Source: Gemmatimonadota bacterium (GTDB taxonomy: Bacteria; Gemmatimonadota; Gemmatimonadetes; Gemmatimonadales; Gemmatimonadaceae). From it: DNA of 7,516 nt. The DNA is taken from assembly GCA_028287205.1 (NCBI GenBank), contig JAQBQC010000015.1, positions 1 to 7,516 of the forward strand, written 5' to 3'. A program made the translations under genes and the position numbers. Shown piece by piece: positions 1 through 6,100 of this stretch. The notes beneath the pieces are model-generated. The model was given only the letters and a program-made list of their open reading frames with translations. It ran no database searches and was not told where the DNA came from. Numbering within the stretch: position 1 is the stretch's first letter; each line of letters starts with the position of its first letter.

Positions 1-544
1 TGATGCTCTCCTGGAAGCGCACGAGATTCGCGCGCTGATGGTTGATCTGATTGCGCAGATCCTCCACGCGATGCACGAGGGTCTGATCGCGCACCGCGAG
101 CAGATGCAGATACTTGTAGCGCGCGAGCAGCTCGCCGAAGCTCCGCGCGGAGAGCAGCACCTCGAAGGAGAACAGCGGTCCGCGCTTGTCGATGTCCACC
201 AGGCGGCGCCGCAGTGTCGCCTGCTTGACCGTGATCTCGTCCTGCGCGCGCACGAGATCGGAGGTGGTGGTGCCGACCTCGCTCGAGATCGCGTCGAGCT
301 GCGCATCGAGCGAATGCATCACGCGCGCGGTGACGTCGGCCTCGCGGTCGAGGGTCTCGACCTCCTCCGAGAGATCGTGCACCGTGTTCTGAAGGCTCGT
401 GCGCCGGCGCTGCAGCTCCTCGCGCTCGTTCTTGAGCGTCTCGAGCCGCGCCCTCTCATCCTTGAGCCGCTGCTCCGCGCTCTTCTGATCGGCGTTCTGC
501 TGCGCACGTGCCACTGGAGCAGCGGAGAGCAGCAGCGCGAGCAT
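1..544 (-). CDS. envC: EnvC-like murein hydrolase activator, N-terminal part (3' end outside window)
   Basis: The frame is open from the ftsX end to the window edge, giving 181 residues from ATG 544-542. An N-terminal signal peptide is visible (MLALLLSAAPVARA, probable cut before QQNADQ). A long, charged, heptad-like coiled coil at about 18-115 follows. Then comes the element GPLFSFEVLLSARSFGELLA with RYKYL, which is characteristic of EnvC/PcsB-type proteins, and a second helix. The LytM/M23 domain expected at the C-terminus lies beyond the window. EnvC works in the periplasm, bound by FtsX, to switch on amidases that split septal peptidoglycan. The start is uncertain. Starting at TTG 547 or ATG 544 gives a signal peptide with no basic residue. 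CTG 565-563, which overlaps the ftsX stop as CTGA, would add MSARIAL and supply an Arg. Identification rests on the coiled coil plus operon position. Confidence 0.88.
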   Translation of the reverse strand, partial: MLALLLSAAPVARAQQNADQKSAEQRLKDERARLETLKNEREELQRRRTSLQNTVHDLSEEVETLDREADVTARVMHSLDAQLDAISSEVGTTTSDLVRAQDEITVKQATLRRRLVDIDKRGPLFSFEVLLSARSFGELLARYKYLHLLAVRDQTLVHRVEDLRNQINHQRANLVRFQESI

Positions 545-561
545 CAAGGCGATGCGCGCGC

Positions 562-1410
562 TCAGACGCGGCGTAGATGCCTCCCGACGGACAGTGCGCT
601 GCCGAGCAGCCCGATGATGCCGCCGCCGATCACGCCGAGTGTGGCGATGCCGGGATCGAAGAAGCTCGTCTGGATGAGATTGTGGCTGATCACGGAGCTC
701 GCGCCCCAGGTGAGCAGGAGCGCGAGCAATCCGCCTACGAGCCCCTTCAGAAATCCATCGACCAGGAATGGGCGGCGCACGAAGCCATCGGTCGCGCCGA
801 CGAGGCGCATGATCGAGATCTCGCGCGAGCGCGCCAGCACGGTCATGCGGATGGTCGTGCCGATGATGATCACAGCGACCGCAGCGAACAGGAGCCCGAG
901 CGCAATCCCGGCCGCACCGGCGATGTTCCGGATGTCATAGAGCTTCTTCACCCAGTCCTCGCCGTAGCGCACGTCATCGACGAAGGGATACGTCTGGATG
1001 CGCTGCGTCACGTCCTTCACGGACACGGGATCGCGATGACCTTCCTTGAGCCGCACCTCGATGGATGGCGGAAGAAAGCTCGCGTCGAACACATCCTGAA
1101 ATTCCGGAAGCTCCGCGCGCGCGCGTGCGAGCGCCTGCTCGGGCGACACCTGCTGCACGAGCGCCACCTCGGGGAATGCGGAGATGTCGCCCATGGCGGC
1201 GCTCACGGCCTCGGGGAGCGTGCCGTCCGCGAGAAAGGCGACGATCTCGACGTGCTCTTCCACGCCGCGCAGCGCGCGATCGACGTTGAGCACGAGCAGT
1301 CCGAACAAACCGAAGGCGAAGAGGCTGAACGCGATCGTGACGACACTGAGGGTGCTGAGCAGCGGCGAGCGGCGCACGCCGAGCATGACTTCCCGAAAGG
1401 TGAGCCGCAT
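562..1410 (-). CDS. ftsX: Cell-division ABC transporter permease FtsX
   Basis: The 282-residue membrane protein has the FtsX topology. A short cytoplasmic N-terminus (FREVMLGVRRSP) leads to TM1 at about 19-43. A large extracytoplasmic domain at about 45-160 contains the conserved region VEIVAFL...ALVQQVSPEQAL...LPPSIEVRL and ends in YPFVDDVRYGEDW. TM2 lies at about 164-187. A cytoplasmic loop follows with the coupling segment REISIMRLVGATDGFVRRPFL (196-216). TM3 is at about 214-240 and TM4 at about 254-275. FtsX does not transport a solute. With FtsE it transmits ATP-driven shape change across the inner membrane, and its first periplasmic loop recruits EnvC or PcsB-type activators. ATG at 1410-1408 is fixed by the one-base overlap with the ftsE stop. 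An EnvC-like coding region follows immediately, consistent with a three-gene module. Confidence 0.96.
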   Translation of the reverse strand: MRLTFREVMLGVRRSPLLSTLSVVTIAFSLFAFGLFGLLVLNVDRALRGVEEHVEIVAFLADGTLPEAVSAAMGDISAFPEVALVQQVSPEQALARARAELPEFQDVFDASFLPPSIEVRLKEGHRDPVSVKDVTQRIQTYPFVDDVRYGEDWVKKLYDIRNIAGAAGIALGLLFAAVAVIIIGTTIRMTVLARSREISIMRLVGATDGFVRRPFLVDGFLKGLVGGLLALLLTWGASSVISHNLIQTSFFDPGIATLGVIGGGIIGLLGSALSVGRHLRRV

Positions 1411-2114
1411 CAGGTCGGCGTCGAAGTGGAGACGACGCCCGCGCCGTTCCCTTCAGCCGAGTCGAAGACCAGCTGACCGCGGTTCACCTCGATCACCCGG
1501 TAGTCGGTTCGCTTGACGAGCTCGAGATTGTGCGTCGCCATGAGCACGGCCGGGCCCGCGGCGTTGATGTCGCGCAGCAGCTGGAACACGCCGCGCGTCG
1601 CCCGATCGTCGAGATTGCCGGTGGGCTCGTCCGCTACGAGGAGCACGGGATCGTTCACGAGCGCGCGCGCGATCGCCACGCGCTGCTGCTCGCCCCCCGA
1701 CAGCTCCTTCGGATAGCTCGTCCCCTTGCTCGCGAGCCCGACCTGTGTGAGCAGGCGGCTCACGCGCGCCGAGATCGCGTCGCGCGGCGCGCCAGTGACC
1801 TCCAGCGCGAAGGCGACGTTCTCTTCCGCGGTGCGATCCTCGAGAAGGCGAAAGTCCTGGAAGACGACGCCGATCTTGCGCCGCAGCCGCGGAATCTCCT
1901 TGCGCGGCAGCGACGAGGTGAGGCTGCCGCTCACGCGAACCTCGCCCGCCGTTGGCGTCTCCTCGACGATCACGAGTCGGAGGATCGTCGACTTCCCCGC
2001 GCCGCTCGGCCCGGTAAGAAAGGCGAACTCACCCTTGTTCACGCGAAAGGTCACGTCCTGGAGGGCGAGTCCAGTGCGCGGATATTCCTTGACGACGTGC
2101 GAAAATCGGATCAT
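1410..2114 (-). CDS. ftsE: Cell-division ABC transporter ATPase FtsE
   Basis: The 234-residue ATPase has all ABC motifs: Walker A GPSGAGKST (35-43), Q-loop Q86 in VVFQDFRLL, signature LSGGEQQ (138-144), Walker B VLLVADEP (157-164, E163 catalytic), D-loop GNLD (166-169) and H-loop H195 in ATHN. The opening residues MIRFSHVVKEY and the segment RRKIGVVFQDFRLL are typical of FtsE and not of LolD or MacB. FtsE is a cytoplasmic ATPase that binds FtsX and drives the division-site complex controlling peptidoglycan hydrolysis. Identity is confirmed by ftsX directly downstream: the ftsE TGA and the ftsX ATG share one base (TGATG at 1412-1408). The C-terminal tail after about residue 218 is rich in Gly, Ser and Thr and looks unstructured. 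No clear Shine-Dalgarno precedes the ATG. Confidence 0.96.
   Translation of the reverse strand: MIRFSHVVKEYPRTGLALQDVTFRVNKGEFAFLTGPSGAGKSTILRLVIVEETPTAGEVRVSGSLTSSLPRKEIPRLRRKIGVVFQDFRLLEDRTAEENVAFALEVTGAPRDAISARVSRLLTQVGLASKGTSYPKELSGGEQQRVAIARALVNDPVLLVADEPTGNLDDRATRGVFQLLRDINAAGPAVLMATHNLELVKRTDYRVIEVNRGQLVFDSAEGNGAGVVSTSTPT
1417..1439 (-). repeat. 7-bp inverted repeat just upstream of the ftsX start
   Basis: GGCGTCG and CGACGCC are exact reverse complements separated by 9 nt. In the mRNA the hairpin would end 6 nt before the ftsX ATG, inside the last codons of ftsE, where no Shine-Dalgarno is visible. It could make ftsX translation depend on ribosomes finishing ftsE. A stem of this size can also arise by chance in GC-rich coding DNA. 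Confidence 0.35.
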
Positions 2115-2213
2115 CGGCGGAGCGCGCTCGGTCGGGGATCGCGAAAGATGGCGAGCGGTACGGTTACGGGAAGATACACGCGCGACAGCGGCGCGTGCCC
2201 ACTCCAGCGCATC
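2115..2213 (-). other. 99-nt gap between the PLP enzyme gene and ftsE
   Basis: This is the longest gap between major genes in the window. Read on the minus strand it holds one inverted repeat (2177-2197) and a weak -10-like TATCTT (minus strand, just after the repeat) without a convincing -35 at normal spacing. No Shine-Dalgarno is visible before the ftsE ATG. A terminator for the upstream operon or a promoter for ftsEX could lie here, but the sequence does not prove either. A 33-codon reading frame fills the gap and is treated as a finding. Confidence 0.4.
2177..2197 (-). repeat. Perfect 7-bp inverted repeat with 7-nt loop
   Basis: CACGCGC and GCGCGTG are exact reverse complements separated by 7 nt. 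A G-U pair could extend the stem by one in the minus-strand RNA. It lies 17 nt after the PLP enzyme stop. No U-run follows in the RNA, so it is not a standard intrinsic terminator. It might be an mRNA-stabilising hairpin or chance in GC-rich DNA. Confidence 0.4.
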
Positions 2214-3374
2214 TCAGCCGCGCAGCGCCTGATCGAGATCAGCAATGATGTCGTCCGGATCCTCGATGCCGACGCTGATGCGGAGAAAGCCATCCGGCAT
2301 GCCGAGCGCGGCGCGCTCGCTCGCGGAGAGATGCTCGTGCGAGGTGAAGCGCGGCTCGGAGACGAGCGTATCGACGCCGCCCAGGCTGGGTGCGTGCGCG
2401 ATGAGCTGAAGCCGTCGCACCACGTTCGTCATCGCGTCGCCTCCGTCGCGATGCACGATCGCGAGCATTGCCCCCATGCCATCGAGCGTGGCGAGCGCGA
2501 TCTCGTGGTCGGGATGGTCGGGAAGTCCGGGATAGAGCACGGCGCTCAGCTCGGGGCGCGTGGCGCACCACAGCGCGACGCGCATGGCGTTGTCCGTGGC
2601 GCGCTTGACGCGCACGTCGAGCGTCTTGAGCCCGCGCTCGAGGAGCCAGCAGGCGAATGGATCGGGCGCCTGCCCCCAGAGGATCATCTTCTGGCGCACT
2701 TCCTCGATGTACGTCGCCGTGCCGAGCACCGCGCCTGCGATCACATCGTGATGCCCGTTGAGGAACTTCGTGGCGGAGTGGATCACGACGTCCGCGCCGT
2801 GCTCGATGGGACGGAAGCCGACAGGCGTCGCAAAGGTCGAGTCGACCACGAGCGCCAGACCCAGCTCGCGAGCGAGCGCGGTGATCGGCTTGAGGTCGAG
2901 CACGCGAGCGGTGGGGTTCACGGGCGACTCGACGAAAATGGCGCGGGTGTTCTTGCGCAGTCGCTTGCGCCAGCCGCGCGACTCCATCGGATCCACGAGC
3001 GTGCACTGGATGCCCATGCCGGGCAGCTCCTTCGTCACGAGCTGCTGCGTGCCGCCGTAGATCCAGCTGCTCGCGAGCAAGTGATCGCCGGAGCGCAGCA
3101 GCGCGAGGAGCGCGCACGCGGTCGCGCCCTGGCCGCTCGCGAGCACGAGTCCGGCCTCCGCGCCCTCGAGCAGCGCGAGCCGCTTTTGCACCAGCTCCGC
3201 ATTCGGGTTGTTGCCGTAGCGCGGATAGCGCATGCCAGCCGCGGTGCCGGCTTCCTGCTTGAAGTTCACGCTCTGATAGAGCGGAAATGCCACGGGCTCG
3301 TCGGTCGCGAGCGCGTCGCGACCGCCGTGCACGGCGAGGGTCGCGAGCGACTGAGGCTTGTTGCTGTGTGTCAC
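2214..3374 (-). CDS. PLP-dependent trans-sulfuration enzyme (cystathionine gamma-synthase/lyase family)
   Basis: The 386-residue protein has the full length and motif order of the Cys/Met metabolism PLP family. The Y50-P-R52 pair in RYPRYGNNPN binds the cofactor phosphate of the neighbouring subunit. ASGQGA (79-84) covers the phosphate loop. Y106 in SSWIYGGT stacks on the PLP ring. VVDSTFATP (176-184) holds D178, which contacts the pyridine nitrogen. SATKFLNGH (200-208) carries the Schiff-base K203. SLGGVDTLVSEP (330-341) and R365 in FLRISVGIED bind the substrate carboxylate. The family makes or breaks thioether bonds in the cysteine-homocysteine-methionine pathway. Gly stands at position 108, where methionine gamma-lyases have a special Cys, so that activity is less likely. 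Synthase, beta-lyase and gamma-lyase cannot be separated by eye. The GTG start has GGAG 6 nt upstream. It lies 16 nt after the small gene, so it is probably the last gene of the upstream operon. Confidence 0.95.
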   Translation of the reverse strand: MTHSNKPQSLATLAVHGGRDALATDEPVAFPLYQSVNFKQEAGTAAGMRYPRYGNNPNAELVQKRLALLEGAEAGLVLASGQGATACALLALLRSGDHLLASSWIYGGTQQLVTKELPGMGIQCTLVDPMESRGWRKRLRKNTRAIFVESPVNPTARVLDLKPITALARELGLALVVDSTFATPVGFRPIEHGADVVIHSATKFLNGHHDVIAGAVLGTATYIEEVRQKMILWGQAPDPFACWLLERGLKTLDVRVKRATDNAMRVALWCATRPELSAVLYPGLPDHPDHEIALATLDGMGAMLAIVHRDGGDAMTNVVRRLQLIAHAPSLGGVDTLVSEPRFTSHEHLSASERAALGMPDGFLRISVGIEDPDDIIADLDQALRG

Positions 3375-3380
3375 CGGCTA

Positions 3381-3384
3381 CTCC
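3381..3384 (-). promoter_or_regulatory. Ribosome binding site of the PLP enzyme
   Basis: GGAG stands 6 nt before the GTG at 3374-3372, inside the 16-nt gap after the small protein's TAG stop. This decides the GTG start: the next in-frame Met is residue 48, which would remove the N-terminal segment conserved in the family. Confidence 0.6.
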
Positions 3385-3390
3385 GAGAGG

Positions 3391-3693
3391 CTAAACGAGG
3401 CCTGGATCGCGCGGCGTTCCGTATGCCGCCTTCACAAGAGTAACGATCTCCGAGGGCGACGCGCCCGCCACATCCCGCAGCACGATGTCGCCGCGGGGAA
3501 GACTGTCGTCGATGCGCACGGTGGCGAGCTCCTGCCGCCGCGGACCGTGCACCCATACGAGCTCCCCATCGCTGATCAGCCGCATGCGCGCATCGTCCCC
3601 GCGCATGCGCACCTCCGTTCCGCGATCGGCGTCGCCCGCGCGCGTCGCGATCAGCTGCGCCACTCGCAGTGGCGCATTGTGCTGATCACTCAC
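3391..3693 (-). CDS. Small conserved-looking protein, possible double-psi beta-barrel
   Basis: I do not recognise this 100-residue protein with certainty. The start is GTG 3693-3691, overlapping the previous TGA by 4 bp (GTGA), which matches the coupling pattern of the operon. The frame is open further upstream, but there it is only a shadow of the STAS gene. Residues 1-22 look helical (PLRVAQLIATRAG). Residues 26-75 form a run of short strands: EVRMRG, ARMRLISDGELVWVHG, QELATVRIDD, DIVLRDVAG. Residues 80-91 (PSEIVTLVKAAY) again look helical. The strand pattern with DG-LV-VHG and an acidic LPRGDIVL turn resembles double-psi beta-barrels such as the N domain of CDC48-type ATPases or molybdopterin-dinucleotide-binding domains. 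This is a weak structural inference. It has no Cys, signal peptide or membrane segment. Its position suggests a partner of the STAS/GHKL proteins. Confidence 0.72.
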   Translation of the reverse strand: MSDQHNAPLRVAQLIATRAGDADRGTEVRMRGDDARMRLISDGELVWVHGPRRQELATVRIDDSLPRGDIVLRDVAGASPSEIVTLVKAAYGTPRDPGLV

Positions 3694-4244
3694 GTCACCG
3701 CGCCTACGACGACGTATCCGCCATCGAGCTCCATCGCGAGCCGCCGGCGGCACAGTGCGCCGATCACGCGATCCACCTGCTCCGGTGCGATCTCCGCCTC
3801 GCGGGCGAGATCGCCGGCCATGGCACGTCCCATCCGCAGCATGGCTTCCCACGCGCGGCGCTCCGGATCATCGACGGTGCCCACGAGCACGACGGTGCCA
3901 TCCTCCGCCTGCGCGACGATCGCGAGCCCGTGCCGCTCCAGCACCGTCTCGATGGCATCCAGATGCGAATCGCTCACGCCCCGAAACAGGAAGTACGCAT
4001 CTCGCGGCGCGCTCGCCTCGGCGTAGCGCATGAGGAGCTTTGCCACGATCTCGTCCGCACACGAATAGTCGAGAAGACCCACGTGCGAGAAGTCGATCAC
4101 GGTGAGCGAGCGATCGCCGAGCTCCGACAATTGCTTTTCGATGCCGTCTCGAACCGCAGCGCCCGTGGGGCGCGTAACGAGATCGGAGTACAGATCGCAC
4201 ACGGTGCGGCGAAGCACGGTGCTGAGGTCGATGTGATTGATCAC
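3690..4244 (-). CDS. STAS-like protein with C-terminal winged-helix-like segment
   Basis: The 184-residue protein starts at GTG 4244-4242, overlapping the previous stop by 4 bp (GTGA). Residues about 15-122 look like a STAS-like (DUF4325-type) fold: strand SLTVIDFSHV (46-55), then LDYSCADEIVAKLL (58-71), where the family has its loop and helix and where S61 stands near a phosphoacceptor position, then a strand AYFLFRGV (83-90), a helix, and a final strand GTVVLVG (116-122). Residues 127-184 look like a winged helix: three predicted helices including LAREAEIAPEQVDRVIGALC (146-165), then two strands MELDG-GYVVVGAV. The likely role is a protein-protein switch paired with the upstream STAS/GHKL protein, perhaps contacting DNA through the wing. 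Domain calls are by pattern and not by search. It could instead be a pure protein-interaction module. It is cytoplasmic, with no signal peptide or membrane segment. Confidence 0.8.
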   Translation of the reverse strand: MINHIDLSTVLRRTVCDLYSDLVTRPTGAAVRDGIEKQLSELGDRSLTVIDFSHVGLLDYSCADEIVAKLLMRYAEASAPRDAYFLFRGVSDSHLDAIETVLERHGLAIVAQAEDGTVVLVGTVDDPERRAWEAMLRMGRAMAGDLAREAEIAPEQVDRVIGALCRRRLAMELDGGYVVVGAVT

Positions 4245-5128
4245 CGGTCGGTAATCCGCTCCGGTATGGTTATCTGCATCTGGGCCCCTGGAAATGGCGG
4301 AAGCTTCTCTTCGAGCGGGACATCCTCATCCCAGCTCGGAACGATTGCGATGCGAGCGGTGCCGGAGCGAACGGACAGCTTGCCGTCCCACCGGCCGATA
4401 TAGCGACGGACGCCGGCGAGTCCCTGCCCGCGCCCCGGATCACGAAAGCGGCTGACGCCGCGAATGACTGCTTCCTCGAGCGCCATGCCGTCATCCCATC
4501 GATCGCTCATGCGACGGCCCTGCGCGCTCTCGAGCGACTGACGAAAGCCGACGCCCGCATCGCACACGGCGATGACCACGACGCGGCGTCCCAGGCGCTT
4601 CTGCCACCGATACGTCTGCACGGCCACCCACCCGCCGCGGCCGGCGTGCTCGACGATGTTCTGGCACGCCTCGGAGAGCGTCATGGCGAAGCCCATCGTC
4701 GCCTTCGCGTCGATGTTGAGCTCCTTCACGAGAATCGACGCCGACTTCTGCTGGATGCGCCCGACCACCTCGTGCACGTCCTCGCTCTTGGCGACGGGCG
4801 TGATCTCGAGCAGGACATCGGACTCGCCGCTGGAGCGCGCGCGATGCGTGCTGCCGTGCATCTCGAACAGCTCTTCGGCGTGCCTGAAGAAGCCCGTGCG
4901 AGCCCAGTACGACCCCGTCTCCTCCGATTCCGGCGACACCAGCGCCGGCTTCTCGGCGCGCGTCTGCGCGATCGTGAGCAGCGCGGTGAGCCCGTACGGA
5001 GACGCCCATCGCGTGTGGCGCCCGTCGAGCAGCACCTTCTCGTCGATCGGAATCGGGGCGAGGTGCTCGAGCACGGTCTCGAAGGTGCGCTCGTCGAGCG
5101 ATGGGGGAAGATTGATTACGGTGGTCAT
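4241..5128 (-). CDS. STAS-like domain fused to a GHKL (HATPase_c) ATP-binding domain
   Basis: The 295-residue protein starts at ATG 5128-5126, which overlaps the PfkB stop by 4 bp (ATGA). Residues 1-92 look like a STAS domain: a strand VLLDGRH (32-38), then WASPYGLTALL (41-51), where a STAS protein has its Asp-Ser phosphoacceptor loop. Residues about 110-290 are a GHKL ATPase. The N box is SEACQNIVEHAG (152-163, with E153, N157 and H161), the G1 box is DAGVGF (190-195), and the glycine-rich lid is GRGQGLAGV (232-240). It has no membrane segment or sensor domain. It most resembles the RsbW/SpoIIAB type of serine kinase or anti-sigma factor joined to its own STAS partner; that is inference, and no sigma factor lies in the window. 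The frame is open far upstream (to 5767), but that part is out of frame with, and inside, the PfkB gene. The next gene also overlaps by 4 bp. Confidence 0.88.
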   Translation of the reverse strand: MTTVINLPPSLDERTFETVLEHLAPIPIDEKVLLDGRHTRWASPYGLTALLTIAQTRAEKPALVSPESEETGSYWARTGFFRHAEELFEMHGSTHRARSSGESDVLLEITPVAKSEDVHEVVGRIQQKSASILVKELNIDAKATMGFAMTLSEACQNIVEHAGRGGWVAVQTYRWQKRLGRRVVVIAVCDAGVGFRQSLESAQGRRMSDRWDDGMALEEAVIRGVSRFRDPGRGQGLAGVRRYIGRWDGKLSVRSGTARIAIVPSWDEDVPLEEKLPPFPGAQMQITIPERITDR

Positions 5129-6099
5129 TGCGTGATCAGCTCTCCGCGCAGGTGGCGCGTGAGCCCGGAGGCACCGCGGAACGTCACGTTGCGTGCAGCC
5201 GCGCCGTGCGCGGCACGCATCGCCGCGGTGATGTCGTCGCCGGCGAGCAGGCGCGAGAAATACGTCGCGCCCCATACATCGCCGCAGCCGGTCGGGTCGC
5301 CGCTGTCGAAGGTGGTCGGAACGGGAACGAGCGCCGTGCGCAGCGGACCGACATCGCTCAATGCCGCGCTCGGCGCCTTCAGGTCGGCGAGGCGATCGAA
5401 GCCCGGTGCCGCGAAGTAGACGGCGCCGCGCGAGCCAAGCGTCACGGTGAGGCATCGCACGCCCGCCATCATCGCCGTGGCGGCGAGCTCCATCGGGTCG
5501 CGCGCGACCGTCGTCACCTCGTCCTCGTTCATCTGCAGCAGGTCGAAGCAGCGGCACCACTGATCGATGTTCGGCAGCGGCTGCAACACGCGCCATCCGT
5601 CCGGCTGCACGGCGTGCACCTTCATGTGCAGATCGCAGTAGATCGGGCCCGTGAAGTTCTGGCGGATGAGCTGGCAAGTCTCGAGATCGAGCTCCCAACC
5701 GCTCATGAAGTTGATGTAGAGTGCATCGAGGTCGCGGAGCAGCGGCTTGAGCCCGAGCCAGCTCCATCCGGGCAGCCCGCCCGTGAGCTTCTCCGCACGG
5801 CGCTCGCTGGTCTCATAGCGCAGCTCCACTCGATTGTTCGGGTAGGGCACGCCGATGAGCGCCGCATCCGGTGCGACGTGGCGCAACGTGGCGATGAACT
5901 CGCGCGCACGCGCCGCGAGATCGTCTCCGACCTTCACGAGCGGCACGATCTCCCAGTCGTCGGCAAGGCTCGCGTCGAGCGCACTGAGCGCGTACGCGCA
6001 ACCACCCCACTCCGTGACGGGCTCCGAGCGCGGATCGCGTCCGTAGATCGTGTCCCACACGAAGGTGCTAACGACGCCGAGTCGCTTGCGACGCATCAT
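5125..6099 (-). CDS. PfkB/ribokinase-family carbohydrate kinase
   Basis: From ATG at 6099-6097 this is a 324-residue protein. The C-terminal PfkB signature reads DPTGCGDVWGATY (residues 268-280), with D274 as the catalytic base and GCGD forming the anion hole. Usually this is GAGD. NEDEV at 191-195 matches the conserved N..E metal/ATP motif of the family, and LGSRGAVYF at 221-229 is the strand before the nucleotide site. The N-terminal WGGCAYALSAL (31-41) stands where the family carries its GG..N substrate motif. The family phosphorylates sugars or nucleosides, and the substrate here is unknown. The frame stays open to an ATG at 6159, but that start would overlap the ROK gene by 59 nt. The ATG at 6099 lies 1 nt after the ROK TGA, is preceded by GGGGCGG, and begins at the family's N-terminal strand, so I chose it. 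The next codon (6096) is also ATG. The stop overlaps the next gene as ATGA. Confidence 0.88.
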   Translation of the reverse strand: MMRRKRLGVVSTFVWDTIYGRDPRSEPVTEWGGCAYALSALDASLADDWEIVPLVKVGDDLAARAREFIATLRHVAPDAALIGVPYPNNRVELRYETSERRAEKLTGGLPGWSWLGLKPLLRDLDALYINFMSGWELDLETCQLIRQNFTGPIYCDLHMKVHAVQPDGWRVLQPLPNIDQWCRCFDLLQMNEDEVTTVARDPMELAATAMMAGVRCLTVTLGSRGAVYFAAPGFDRLADLKAPSAALSDVGPLRTALVPVPTTFDSGDPTGCGDVWGATYFSRLLAGDDITAAMRAAHGAAARNVTFRGASGLTRHLRGELITQ

Positions 6100-6100
6100 C

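Noticed and set aside
577..1476. A 299-codon plus-strand open frame over ftsX
   Set aside because: It mirrors ftsX on the opposite strand, has low-complexity charged composition and no motif.
2177..2197. Intrinsic terminator after the PLP enzyme gene
   Set aside because: The hairpin is convincing only as a 7-bp stem and lacks the following U-run, so I list it as an inverted repeat only.
2140..2200. Sigma-70-type promoter before ftsE
   Set aside because: Only a weak TATCTT is seen; the best -35-like match (TGGGCA) is 19 nt away with four of six bases fitting, too weak to call.
1530..3443. A 637-codon open frame on the plus strand across ftsE and the PLP enzyme gene
   Set aside because: It is antisense to two genes with complete motif sets. 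Its translation is rich in Arg, Ala, His and Glu without any domain, the usual artefact of GC-rich codon bias.
3694..3852. Upstream extension of the 100-residue protein to a start at 3852
   Set aside because: The extra 53 residues are a shadow of the STAS gene. The GTG at 3693 repeats the GTGA coupling of the preceding junction.
5129..5767. Upstream extension of the STAS/GHKL frame to a start at 5767
   Set aside because: The added 213 codons lie inside the PfkB gene in another frame and read as Arg/Ala-rich noise. The ATG at 5128 with a 4-bp overlap is far better.
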